Shown: positions 13,184 to 24,324 of the stretch, piece after piece
Numbering within the stretch: position 1 is the stretch's first letter
How the letters are laid out: every line of letters starts with the position of its first letter
NCBI GenBank assembly: GCA_028023455.1
Contig: JAQFVV010006426.1
Location: forward strand, 620,001 to 684,000
Reading direction: 5' to 3'
Length of the DNA: 64,000 nucleotides
Source of the DNA: Epiperipatus broadwayi
Lineage: Eukaryota > Onychophora > Udeonychophora > Euonychophora > Peripatidae
The notes under the pieces: model-generated
What the model was told of the DNA's origin: nothing
Database searches by the model: none
Seen by the model: only the letters and a program-made list of their open reading frames with translations
Made by a program: the position numbers and the translations under genes

Positions 13184-14062
13184 CTAGTTTACATTAACAC
13201 GTATCTTGCACCTTACTAATCGATGATCACTTCCTGTGTTAAATCTATTAAGAACATTACAATCTTGAAATATGTATTTTCTGTTAGTCAAAATATAATC
13301 CAATTCTGCTGTACCTTCATTTGGATGCTTCCATGTCCATTTCCTTTTAACATTTTTCTCAAAAAAAGAATTCATAATATAAAGTTTTTCTTTTTCTGCA
13401 AACTCCACAAGTCTATGTCCTCTCTCATTTCTATTACCGTAACCAAAATTACCCACAGCATTTTCATCTTTCATTTTTTTACCAATTCTAGCATTAAAGT
13501 CTCCCATAACAATTTTAAAATGGTGTTTACTCTGATCAAAAGCCTTTTGTACATCCATATAAAAATCTTCTACTACTTCATCACTATGAGAACTTGTTGG
13601 GGCATAAACCTGAATTATCTGCATTTGGTATCTGCTATTAAGTTGTATAACTAATCTTGCCACTCTGTCCGATACACCATCAATCTCCACAATATTGTTC
13701 TTCCACTTTTTATTTATAATGAATCCTATTCCACTTGTATTTCCAATATTTGTGCCTTTATAATAGAGTATATGTCCACTTTTTAAATCAATTGTCTCTT
13801 CACCTTTTCTTCTAACTTCACAAAGTCCAATAATGTCCCATTTAATATAAGAGAGTTCTTCTTCTAATTCTTTCAATCTTCCTTCACTTGAAAGTGATCT
13901 GCAGTTGTAAGTACCTAAATAAAAAGTCGTCATCAAATGGCAGCCTGGGTCCGCAATCAGGGGATTCTTAGCACTCTCCGCCTTCGGCCACCAACCGCTG
14001 CCTTGGTTGGTGACTTTACAGCCTCCTGGGAATAAGGTCCATGCTTTATTTTTGTCTGTCAT
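13184..14062 (-). pseudogene. RTE LINE: APE-type endonuclease domain
   Basis: A 292-residue open frame. The endonuclease proper starts near residue 48 with LGTYNCRSL, followed by the catalytic glutamate in IGLCEVRR, then IQVYAPTS, the metal-binding GDFNARIG and the histidine motif SDHRLV near the end. This enzyme nicks target DNA to prime reverse transcription. The frame ends within RVNVN just before the reverse transcriptase. The minus-strand bases continue as LERQKLLRKT in another frame, so a single-base indel at about 13180-13190 separates two parts of one original protein. Confidence 0.85.
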
Positions 14063-15065
14063 AATTGTATATATGTATTGGGAAAATATTTATCATTTAC
14101 ACAAACATTCATTCTGCCTTATCAGGCACTGAGAAGAAAGACCATGGTGTTTTTTGATCTTAAACTCAGAGGTAAAAAGCCAATAAACTCACCACGCTGG
14201 CTAATGCGTGTTGGTGAGCAGCCCATCCATGTTCGTATACTATATGAATAATCACATAGTAATAACAGCTGCAATGACAAGAACGTATGGAGTGGACATT
14301 AGGAATTTGCCCTGCTCGGTTCCTTTAAGGCTTCCAAGAGGAATCAAAGGGTCTCCTTTCAGTTAATAGCAAAACTCCTTTCTGCAGCCTATCCAATATG
14401 TATATATATTATGAGCAAGAGAAAATGTAATATTTAACAATGGTTAATATAAATTACCCCATTGTTGATATTATATTACAACTAATATAGCTGAAAAATA
14501 TATATGTACATTTCAGTTTTAAGCAAAATGAACTGGAAACCTATATAAAGAATCATAGTAGAAAGTAATAAATTAAACATAAATATAACCAAAATAATTA
14601 TAAAATACACCAAATCTTTTAAAAACTTGTTTTTTATTTTTTTGCCACCAAAAATGAAATATATATTAAAATAGATTTCCAACATTTTGATTATTTCTTT
14701 ATTTTTCTATAGTCTTTTTCAAGGAAGTAAAAATATATAAGAAAAGAAAAAAAATTTTATAAAATTTTTTTATAAACAAATAAAAACAAAAATCCTGCCA
14801 CATATACATACTGTCTTGGAAAATATATTTTTTACTTACTATGATTTCTTTTTCATAACAGCTTTCAACTTTACATTTTGCTAATTTTAACCTAGAAAAA
14901 AAAAACTTTACATTTTGCTTAAATAAATCTTTTATTGTTACAAAATATAGTTTTTTTATCATCCTATCTTCAATTAACACATTTTTACATTCTTTTCTTT
15001 TTAAAAACAAAAACATTCCATTAAATTTTACAAAACATTTGTTCTCTTCTTTTTTTCTTTTATTT

Positions 15066-15451
15066 TATAATATCCTATTCAAAAGAGGATTTAACATCTT
15101 TATATATAAACTTTCCTTTTCAAATCTTTCTTTTTGTTTAATTATACATTCTAAAGGAACAATTTTAAAATTGACATGACCAAATTTTTCTTTATGTAAA
15201 TACAATGCTGAGTTTCTATCTGACAAATGCTATTTTAATCTAGTTTTTAAAAAATTCTTTGTATTACCTACATAAGATATATTTTTACCATTATATTTTA
15301 AACAATCCATACATTTTATACAATAAACAGCTTGCAGTATATTTGAAAAATCAACAACATCTCCTTTATTAATTAAATTATATAAATTACTTTTTTTCTT
15401 GTATACAGGATAAATACTAAAACCATATCTTTTATTAAATCTATGAAACAA
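15066..15451 (-). pseudogene. Penelope-like GIY-YIG endonuclease remnant (left arm)
   Basis: The minus-strand frame runs from MFHRFNKRYGFSIYPVY through the cysteine pair CIKCMDC to the GIY-YIG segment NISYVGNTKNFLKTRLK. An in-frame TAG follows, after which the same frame continues HLSDRNSALYLHKEKFGHVNF and later ERFEKESLNIKMLNPLLNRIL. The YVGxT and R-L-K-x-H spacing and the late glutamate fit the GIY-YIG nuclease that Penelope-like elements carry after their reverse transcriptase. The cysteine pair matches the upstream zinc-binding linker of that family. The N-terminal reverse transcriptase is missing. Confidence 0.7.
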
Positions 15452-15655
15452 ATTTTTTATCTTTAAAAATAAAATTTTGAACTTAAAAACCTATAAAAAT
15501 TGTATCATCACCAAACTTTTTTTTCAATTTTTCTCCATTTTTTATTTTATTTAAATTGCTATTTGAAAATTTTTTTAATACAATGTCCTAAGGGTAATCA
15601 TTTAATAAACATTCTTTTTTTATATTATTTAATTCTTTATTTAACAAATTTTTAT

Positions 15656-15911
15656 TATAAAATGTATGGATTGTTTAAAATATAATGGTAAAAATATATC
15701 TTATGTAGGTAATACAAAGAATTTTTTAAAAACTAGATTAAAATAGCATTTGTCAGATAGAAACTCAGCATTGTATTTACATAAAGAAAAATTTGGTCAT
15801 GTCAATTTTAAAATTGTTCCTTTAGAATGTATAATTAAACAAAAAGAAAGATTTGAAAAGGAAAGTTTAAATATAAAGATGTTAAATCCTCTTTTGAATA
15901 GGATATTATAA
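15656..15911 (+). pseudogene. Penelope-like GIY-YIG endonuclease remnant (right arm)
   Basis: The plus-strand copy begins at CMDC (MYGLFK in the alternative frame), reads NISYVGNTKNFLKTRLK, and carries the same in-frame TAG as the left arm before HLSDRNSALYLHKEKFGH. It ends with LLNRIL and a stop. It lacks the upstream part present in the left copy. Sharing the same stop means either that both descend from an already disabled source or that the inverted duplication happened after the mutation. Confidence 0.68.
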
Positions 15912-16607
15912 AATAAAAGAAAAAAAGAAGAGAACAAATGTTTTGTAAAATTTAATGGAATGTTTTTGTTTTAAAAAAAAAAAGAATGTAAAAATGTGTT
16001 AATTGAAGATAGGATGATAAAAAAAACTATATTTTGTAACAATAAAAGGTTTATTTAAGCAAAATGTAAAGTTGAAAGCTGTTATGAAAAAGAAATCATA
16101 GTAAGTAAAAAATATATTTTCCAAGACAGTATGTATATGTGGCAGGATTTTTGTTTTTATTTGTTTATAAAAAAATTTTATAAATTTTTTTTTTCTTTTA
16201 TATATTTTTAGTTCCTTGAAAAAGACTATAGAAAAAATAAAGAAAGAGTCGAAACGTTGGAAATCTATTTTAATATATATTTCATTTTTGGTGGCAAAAA
16301 AATAAAAAACAAGTTTTTAAAAGATTTGGTGTATTTTATAATTATTTTAAAAGTATTTTGACCACTTTTAATAAAGAAAATAAGGTGAAAGAGTTTATTT
16401 TTATTTATTATAAATATAACCACATAATGAAAAAAACAAATATGTTTAATGTTAATCTAGGAATAATAGTAAAAGCATTACTCCTAATAAACTTTAAATG
16501 ATTTGCTGGTTCTATCATACTTTGCAAATTGCCATCAACATTATTCCATTGGTTGACTTAATTAAAATTTTTAGGGGTAATTTATTTAATATGTATGTAA
16601 TATTGAA

Positions 16608-17280
16608 GTAAATTAATATATATGTGTGCTCTGCGCACAGATAATGAAGCTCTTAATTGTCTGTGGAATTATTAAAATTTACCGCCAAGCGCTTTCGCGA
16701 CAGTTTATAGTCCCATATTTATGGCGACTTGTATTCGTTTAATAACTATAATATTAATGCAAATTTTATGCAAATTTATATGCAGATGTTATGTGGACCA
16801 TTTTCGAGATAGGGAAAAGCAGGCCTCTCTTCCGTTGATTGCTGATGGGTTATTTACGATGTAATAAGCTTCCCTAACTTTACGTTTGGTGTCGTTTGTT
16901 TCAGAGCAAATGACACTGGTTGTGGTGGGGAGAAAAGCGTGTCCAGTGGCTCTTTCTACCCACCACAGCCAGTGTTATTTGCTCTGAAACAAATGACCCC
17001 AAACATAAAGTTAGGGAAGCATCGTAAGTAACCTATCAGCAATCAACGGAAGAGAGGCCTGCTTTTTCATATCTCGAAAATGGTCCACGTAACATCTGCA
17101 TATAAATTTACATAAAATTTGCATTAATATTATAGTTATTAATCGAATACAATTCGCTATGAATATGGGACTATAAACTGTCCTGAAAGCGCTTGGTAGT
17201 AAATTTTAATAATTTCACAGACAATCTTAATAGCTTCATTATTTGTGTGCAGAGCACATACATATAGTAATTTATTTTAA
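16608..17280. repeat. Near-complete 670-bp palindrome (foldback element)
   Basis: The sequence from TATGTGTGCTCTGCGCACAG to its complement near 17275 folds back along nearly its whole length. Each arm is about 310 bp, joined near 16943 by a short spacer containing GAGAAAAGCGTGTCC. Paired landmarks are CCGCCAAGCGCTTTCGCGAC/CTGAAAGCGCTTGG, GAGGCCTGC-type segments and TTTGCTCTGAAACAAATGAC/GTTTGTTTCAGAGCAAATGA. There are no open frames. It is likely a non-autonomous foldback DNA transposon. No clear target duplication was seen. Confidence 0.72.
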
Positions 17281-20200
17281 ATGTTGATGAAGTAAAATCT
17301 TAACTAATATTGAAGTGAAAGTTTTCATGGGCAAAAAATGTAGAATAATTAATTTTATTCTCAGAACTATCTGTATAAAATATTAAAAGGAATACCAATA
17401 TTTCAGCAAAATGACATGGGTTTTTAATTGAGTAGAGTTTATTTTATAATGTGTGTCTTTTAACAGTGACCATAAAATAACTTTTCTATTGAGTTGAAGC
17501 TAATGTTATTTTACTAAAATTTTAATACTCTTAATATTTTACAAAGTGAATCTTGAGAATTAAAATGAATAAACTATATATATATATGAATTTATTCTTG
17601 GAACAATTAACGTCATATTCCCAAAGAATTATTTTTTTTAAATATATTTGCAAAAAACATTCACTTTTTTTTTATATTATTGCCAATTTATGGGTTAGCT
17701 AAAAGGTAGTCTTCTTTTGCAGGACCAATAGATTAGTATTGATACAAGAAAGTGGATTTGTTTGTTAAAATATAATAAAAATTCTTTGGAAATCTGACTT
17801 GTGAATTGTTATACTACCATGTTTGGAATTTAATGGTTCCATGAATAAGGTTATATTATTAGCAAAATATTTAGATAGATTTCCGTGATTTCTTTGCATG
17901 TTTGCCTTAGGCGTTTTAATTTTCCATTGATTTCAGCCATTTTTGCATAGAAATATATCACTTGCAAGCTTCTTGGTGGTTCTGCAGCGTCATCTGGTGG
18001 CCACAGTACACATAATCAAAATCTATCAATATTTAATAGCCATTAGTTGATTTATGGGCTTACCAATATATATATGCCAGTCAATTTCATTAACTTCCAA
18101 AAAGGCACAAATTATTTAATAATTTTGTATTATATTTAGACTTCGAGTCAGTTTTTGGCATGCGAGTTCACTATATTTTATTCAGAAAGTTCAGGTTATT
18201 TTTTTCTGACTATTATTATTGTTGATAAAGCATTTAAATAGTAGAACTATTGTTAGTATTAATTTGAAAAAAATTGTTAGAAGGGATCATTATTAGTCAT
18301 ATTTCTGCTCTCAGTTTGTCTACTTACATTGAAAATTTTTGTACACTCTTTTTAGTCTATGAACTCTTTTGCTTGTATATATATTTCTGACATCACTATT
18401 AGAATATTATTTACAGATAATTTTTCCAAAATCACATCCTCATAATCAATCGCAGGCAAAACTACTGTCTTTTTTTTCTTCAGATTTATACCATTTACCC
18501 TTAATCCCATAACAACTTACATTGAAAGCTTTAATTAAGAACTGATATCTTTGGTGAAGATTCCTAATAATTTTTTCTTGAAAAAATATATTTGTAATCA
18601 TCTATAAAAATTAATTGATTTGGAGAAGATTAGTTTTGAACTTTATGTAATTTTTGTCACAGTATTTAAATTTGTCTCTCAGCAGTTTAAATGTTAAAAT
18701 ATGACTTCCTCTTCTTATTTCTCTCTGCACATAACTGCTTTCTTGGCATAGATACTTAAAAATCATATGAGTAATAAAAATATAATTGAATAATTTATTG
18801 CTCAGAAGTTTATAAGAATTCTTGGCACAGAAATGATAGAGATGAATTGTGATCCATGTGTCTTAAATTCCAGAGATTGTCACTTGCAGAACTATATATT
18901 AATAACATTAAGTTCAAAGATATACCTTTATTAAGGGCTGTTATTCACTCTATTTAATATACTTCAAAGCTATCTATAATCAGTGCATATTAGATGATAG
19001 TACTACATTCAAACTCAGATTAATTGTGACCTGAATTTGTACCCAGATATCCAGTAGCCACTTTATATTATTTAAGTTAATATTCTGAGATTCAAAGATA
19101 CTTGAAGGTTTTGAAATCAAACAAACTATAGCTAGAAACTTCTCAGAATTTGAATATAGTACAATTATTTTGTGCACATTAGATGGCTCTGTATAGAATA
19201 AATAGTATAAATTAATGCTGTTGATACAAATGCTGAAAGTAGGTAGTGAAAATAATAGAATGCATTATATATATAGCTAGCCATCTGGGCAAAGAATCAA
19301 AGGTATCTAAATATAGCAAAAAAGCTGAGATCATTAGCTTAAAGTCACACTTTTATGATTATATAGATATGTTAACTAATTCAAAACCTTAATGTGCTTT
19401 TAAAACTAAAGATATTAGTTTGAATAGTATAAAAGAAATAAAGTTGATTGCTAGATGCAAATTTATTGTTTTCACTAACAAGATTATTAACCTGAAATAA
19501 GCCTTAGGAATTTTAATAACACTACTATGAATCAATTGATTACTGAGACTTGTAATAGATGGGTCTGAAGTAAACATAAAATGAATTGCTATTACTATCA
19601 AAAATTTGAAAAAAGGAAAGTTGTGTGATGCTTTGCTTGATATAAGTTGATAACAGTAAAGTACTCTTTAATTAGCCTATTGTAGGTCAAAGACTTTTTC
19701 AATAGACTCCTCGAGATAAACAATAATGTAGAAAGCTTTACCAAATTTGTTAGTTGCTGGATAGTGTTGGATTGAGTGTTTTATCAATTAACTGAGAAAT
19801 GTCAGATATCCATTCATCCAGTCTTTAATGGTTAGTTACGTACTTCAAAGAAAAATCCTATGCTAGTTGAAAAAAGGAAGTTTATTCTAATTTGATTCAA
19901 ACTGTAGCATTGACTGTTTTTATTATTATCTATTTGGAATTTTAAACTGACTTTCTAGATACATATTGTAATAACAACACAATCTGCTATGTCATGTGCA
20001 TACTTATATGCTCTCAAGAGCAGTTGTCTTCACCTTGGAATGATTTATTATAAGCTTGAATAATCAATGATCAATAGATGATATAGTGCTTGAAGTAGGT
20101 AGCACTAAAGTAGGTTGAAGATAATTGCTCTGGAAACTTATAAGTAAGCATATGAGAGATCATGTAATGTTGCTATTAATCTTCCTAGACAAAGAATAAC

Positions 20201-21574
20201 AAAGGTCTCCATTTGTTATAGAACTGATATGTACCATTTCAAAACCTTATCTAGAAAAAAAAAAAGTATCTGCTCTTCTTAAAATCTGTTTTCATTTCAT
20301 AAAAGTATTGCATATTTTATAGATTATTTGTAATGTTTATCGAAATCAACATTATTTTAATATATATATAATCTATGCACAATATGTCCCACCTATCACT
20401 GTATAGTTCAATGATTACAATTTTTTAGAATAGCGATTCACAATCTATGGTACATATATTACTGATGGTTTGCGATTTACAGGTCGTATGTGAAAGATAA
20501 AGTATTTTTGAAAAATTATATTTAAATAATTTATTCAAGTAATGATTATTTTTTTATGTAGTTTTTTAATATAATAATTTTGGAAATGCTAGTAATAATA
20601 ATAATAGATATTTAGTTTGTAAATTTTGATATTTTATAGGGTAATATGCAGAACAGAAATGTTGAGTGCTACTGCTGTGGAGAACTTCATGATATCGTCA
20701 TTTATAATTTCAGATCTTAAATATACTTTTGTTCAGAATTCAGTTTAGAATTTGAACTGTAATTTTGTTTTATATCACCATAAAAAAGATATTTTTTATA
20801 TCTTTTCTTGTATTGTTTGTGTTAATAAATTTCACAAAATTTTATTCCTTCTTTAAACTTAGTGTTTTAAAAATATTTTTCTTACTTTCTGTATCATTTT
20901 ATTTGTCATTGAATATACAAAATATAATTTTTAGTAAGAATAATGGGAAGCTATATCAAACTGTTACTGATAATAATTGATCAAATATTTCCTCATTACT
21001 CAATACCTATTCTTCTTGTATTGCTTATATCAAATCTTTAAAATGCATATGATGAATGTAATTTTTTTAATATTTTTTTTCTATTGGTTGCTAAGAATCT
21101 TTTAAAACCAATCAAGCCTTTGTGTGTGTGTGAATCAAAGATTTTTATAAGGAAAAAATTTAAATACTTTTTCCAGATTCTCTCATATTTCTATTTTTGC
21201 TTGTTATAAATATTAATAGTTTGGTTATATTTCATCATTATATTTGTTGTTATTGGGAGGGATTGGGTTGAGATATTGATTACAGAAAACAGATTGCTTA
21301 TTTTCGTTACCAAGGAGAGACTAGAAGCATCATTAATTACTTAGCCACCCATATTACTGTGAGATTCAATCAAAAGGCAAATGTTATAATGACTGTAAAC
21401 AACTATAATTTAGAAGGAAATCCAAGCACGTTATTCACAAATATAGGTAAATATTGTAGCTATAATAATATATGCATATTCAACATAAGAACACATATAA
21501 AGATAATCATGGATTCAGTATTTGTATGACACCTAATATAAGCAGTAAAGATCACATTTTGTAAATCATTTTAT
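17281..21574. other. AT-rich DNA without a recognisable gene
   Basis: No exon, RNA gene or clear mobile-element boundary could be supported here. A minus-strand segment around 18430-18540 reads weakly like a LINE reverse-transcriptase tail (GLRVNGINLKKKKTVVL), but it is too short and too decayed to call. There are short open frames of 65-71 codons, low-complexity and rich in Leu, Ile, Phe and Lys, as expected by chance at this base composition. Confidence 0.4.
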
Positions 21575-21680
21575 GTGTCAAAGCATCGGCCGGTTTGTTT
21601 AATCCAGTTTTATCTTTCAGCATAGCTAGATACTCATTTACCATCCACTTCTGGATGGCCAGTAGGTTGGCTATGCCTTC
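21575..21680 (-). mobile_element. Decayed tRNA-derived SINE
   Basis: Read on the minus strand, the segment ends CGGCCGATGCTTTGACACA, which matches the CGGCCAATGCTATGACAC end of the better preserved copies at 46163 and 36530. It also keeps a degenerate B-box-like stretch upstream. The head region is heavily mutated, so the assignment rests mainly on the 3' part. Confidence 0.4.
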
Positions 21681-22257
21681 ATAAAGCTAAATATGAATTT
21701 AAGATTTTTTAGATGTCATATAACAGCTAATAATTGAAAAGTAGACAATAAAATAAATGGGTATAGAATAGTTTAAAAAAAACCTATCTTTTGTTGTTAT
21801 ATCTCTAGTTTATCAACTTCAATTCAAATACTTTTTTTTAAAAATGTGAAAGATATTTTACACACATTGGTAATTGCAAGATAGGCAAGCTTTTGGACAG
21901 GTTTTTGTTGGATAGGAATTTAATTCAGTTTTAAATAAATCTTACCAGGAGTATATTTATTAATTATAATTTAATTCTGTTTATCTAAACCTCACCTTGG
22001 ATAAATATACAAAACAGCTGTTATATGCTTTATATGAAATACATAAATAGACAAGCATTTTATTTAGTCTATTTTTTTCATGTTTTACAATCAATAAACA
22101 CACAAAAATGTTACATGAAAATTATGTTGTCAAAATAATATATGCAGACATAAGCATTATGAAAGAAAGAAAGAATTGAAAATATTTATAATGTAATTAA
22201 ATCTATTTTATATTTTTATTTATAATACTGATAAGTTAAAGAGTTTATAAAGTAGGG

Positions 22258-22372
22258 CATACTTCGCAAAAGCTTAATTTTTTTTGCCAAGTGTATTTTT
22301 ATTGTTTTCATATCATGATGTAATAAACTGGAAATGCACTTGGCAAGAAATTTAAGCTACTGCAAAGTATAT
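22258..22372. repeat. Short foldback repeat
   Basis: The arms 22258-22301 and 22332-22372 are inverted copies: ATACTTCGCAAAAGCTTAA ... TTGCCAAGTGTATTT on the left, AAATGCACTTGGCAAG ... AGCTACTGCAAAGTAT on the right, with mismatches. The loop is about 30 bp. It is a miniature inverted-repeat element or a hairpin remnant. No coding content. Confidence 0.5.
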
Positions 22373-23664
22373 TTTTAAAGTTTAACTTTGAAACCTACTT
22401 TAAACATTTTAATCTGCCATTAAATTTGTTACATACATATATGAATCTCTAGATGTATACATATGTTCATAATTTCTATATATATATATATTTAAGGTTT
22501 CAGTTTATCCTGTGCAAGTCCTGAAGTTAGCACTCTTTCCATCTAAAATATAAAATTTAAGTTTCACCAAAAGAGTTTTTGTTTAATTAATCTTTATTAT
22601 GTAAATAAATAAAAAGTATAAATTGTATTTGTAAAAAAAATAAAAATTATAATACAATACTAATAAATGGGTCTAATATTTTTTTTTTTTGAAATCATGA
22701 AAATTCTTTTAATAATTACAAATGTATTTTAAGATCTTATTTTGTAAAGTGATTTAAATTATAACCATTCTTCAAAATTTTTCCCATATACTTGCCTTTT
22801 TTATCCAATTTTGTTTAACCTTTTATGATATTAGTTCTGTACAATATCAGCATTTTTTATTTAATCTTTGAATGTAAGCCATTCAGCAAAAAATTTTTGA
22901 AATTATTCATTTATTATTAATATTATAAAATACTTATTTCTGCAATTGTAATTCAGTTTTTTAATATGATAACAGTATACACAATACAATATGGAATTTA
23001 TAATTTTATGATTATATATTTGTAATATACATATTCTATCCATTTTTATTATTATATATAAATTCCTTAAAATTTCTGGCTAAAACTTGAATTTATTTTT
23101 TGAATCAACATAAAATATTTTAAATAACCTAATGTTTCATCTATTTACGTATAGTCTTTATCATGGATAATACCAGAAGCATATTAACTTCTAACTCATT
23201 CTATTGAAAATCTGTTTTCACAGAACTTAATTTCCAGTCTTCCTCTCCTTTTATTTTATATGCATATAACACCCTTCTTTAATGTATATTGATTATTCAA
23301 ATTTACAATACATGGCTCTAGAATAAAGAAAGTGAATTAATGCTTCTACAAAAATAGCAGCTCATAAAAAAATACACAATATTCATATTTTAATGGTCTG
23401 TTGTTTTTTTTAAAGGAAAGTGTTATAGAGTTGCAGAAAATCCATTAAAAAAAGTGTCCCTATTTATATAAGCAAATTTTAAACTATAGATGGAAAAATA
23501 AACAGGAATGCAAAACATTCAAAGTTGGAGTAAAAATAGAACATTGGAAATAATTTCACAGTAATTTTCCAAAAAAAAAAAAATCACACTTTTTAAAATA
23601 TACTTTTGATATTGTTTTATTTAGTATAGACAGAATTACTTGATTAACCATCCTCTTTAGATTT
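22373..23664. other. AT-rich DNA without a recognisable gene
   Basis: Very AT-rich sequence with homopolymer T and A runs. No frame, splice pattern or repeat boundary could be supported. Confidence 0.4.
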
Positions 23665-24320
23665 AAAAAAAGTATATACTAATTGTCTAAATGATAAAGA
23701 TGTACCAGATGATTGGAAGAATGCAGTATTAATATTTAAAAAAGGTGATAAAGAAAATATTATATACAAAATCTTTACCAAGTTCATCTACAGCAAGCTT
23801 TGGATTCAAATCAACCAAAAGAATAAACTGGATTTAAACATAGCTTTAGTGTAGTGGATCACATCCAAGTGTTAATAGAAGTCAGGGAAATGACCACTGA
23901 TTATGAGTTGATCTGATAAACATTTCTACAGTAAATAAAGCTTTAGGCCATCAAAATATAGATGAGGATATTGTCATGTTCTGAGAATATTTATAATACA
24001 ATGGCTACAATTAGATTACTTGGTAATACTAAGATTAACATTGATATGATAGTGTGATTCCATTTCTTCAAAACTTTTTACAGTAGTTTTACAAGAAGTA
24101 TTTTGTGGATTAAAGATGTAAGCTGTTGGAATAAAAATACAATAGATCATCTCAATTTTACAAGTGATATGGGTGTTTTTTGCAAATAATATTGCTTTAG
24201 AGCTTTTGGGAAATGTAAAAGTTGTCAGATGAAAGCAAAATAATAGAACTAAAGATAAATGCTAAAAATACTAAAGTTCTCAGAAGAAAATAAAGATTGA
24301 TAATCATAAATTAGAAGTTG
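23665..24320 (+). pseudogene. Decayed RTE reverse transcriptase fragment, 5' part
   Basis: The plus strand aligns with the RTE element at 11577-13172. It reads like CLNDKDVPDDWKNAV...FKKGDKEN near 23670-23760, then QxGFKHSFSVVDHIQV near 23830, an HEVFCGL-like stretch near 24100 and KINAKNTKV near 24255. Many stops, frameshifts and small deletions are present. The copy is 5' truncated at about 23665 and is interrupted at 24321 by a solo LTR. It resumes at 25877, where the reverse-transcriptase frame continues. Confidence 0.75.
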
Positions 24321-24324
24321 AGAC

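Larger units (their letters stand above)
11101..14390 (-). mobile_element. Full-length RTE-type non-LTR retrotransposon
   Basis: The 3290-bp insertion is flanked by the direct repeat ATCCAATATG at 11091-11100 and 14391-14400, and one further T also matches. On the minus strand it holds a 5' leader of about 330 bp, an apurinic-type endonuclease, a reverse transcriptase, a C-terminal tail and a 3' end of short ATG/ATGATG repeats directly after the stop. That order, the length near 3.3 kb and the microsatellite tail are typical of the RTE clade. Several frameshifts and one stop interrupt the single expected reading frame, so it is not functional as it stands. The intact target duplication argues for a fairly recent insertion. 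Confidence 0.88.
14592..16348. repeat. Inverted pair of Penelope-like element 3' ends (1.76 kb palindrome)
   Basis: The left arm (about 14592-15323) and right arm (about 15656-16348) are reverse complements over roughly 700 bp with high identity. They enclose a spacer of about 330 bp that is unique on the left side. Both arms carry the GIY-YIG endonuclease tail of a Penelope-like element and its 3' region. Each ends outward in CCTTGAAAAAGACT...GTTGGAAATC-like sequence. Penelope elements are known for inverted or tandem terminal copies, so the structure probably arose at insertion or by later inverted duplication. No intact reverse transcriptase remains. Confidence 0.75.

Noticed and set aside
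13223-13654. 143-codon plus-strand open frame
   Set aside because: It is antisense to the RTE endonuclease, whose motifs are clear on the minus strand.
14699-15016. 105-codon minus-strand open frame
   Set aside because: It is AT-rich Penelope 3' sequence after the GIY-YIG stop, rich in Lys, Phe and Ile, and is not conserved as a frame in the inverted arm.
18430-18540. Minus-strand reading resembling a LINE reverse-transcriptase tail
   Set aside because: Only a short stretch fits, no flanking motif is found in register, and similar readings can arise by chance in AT-rich DNA.
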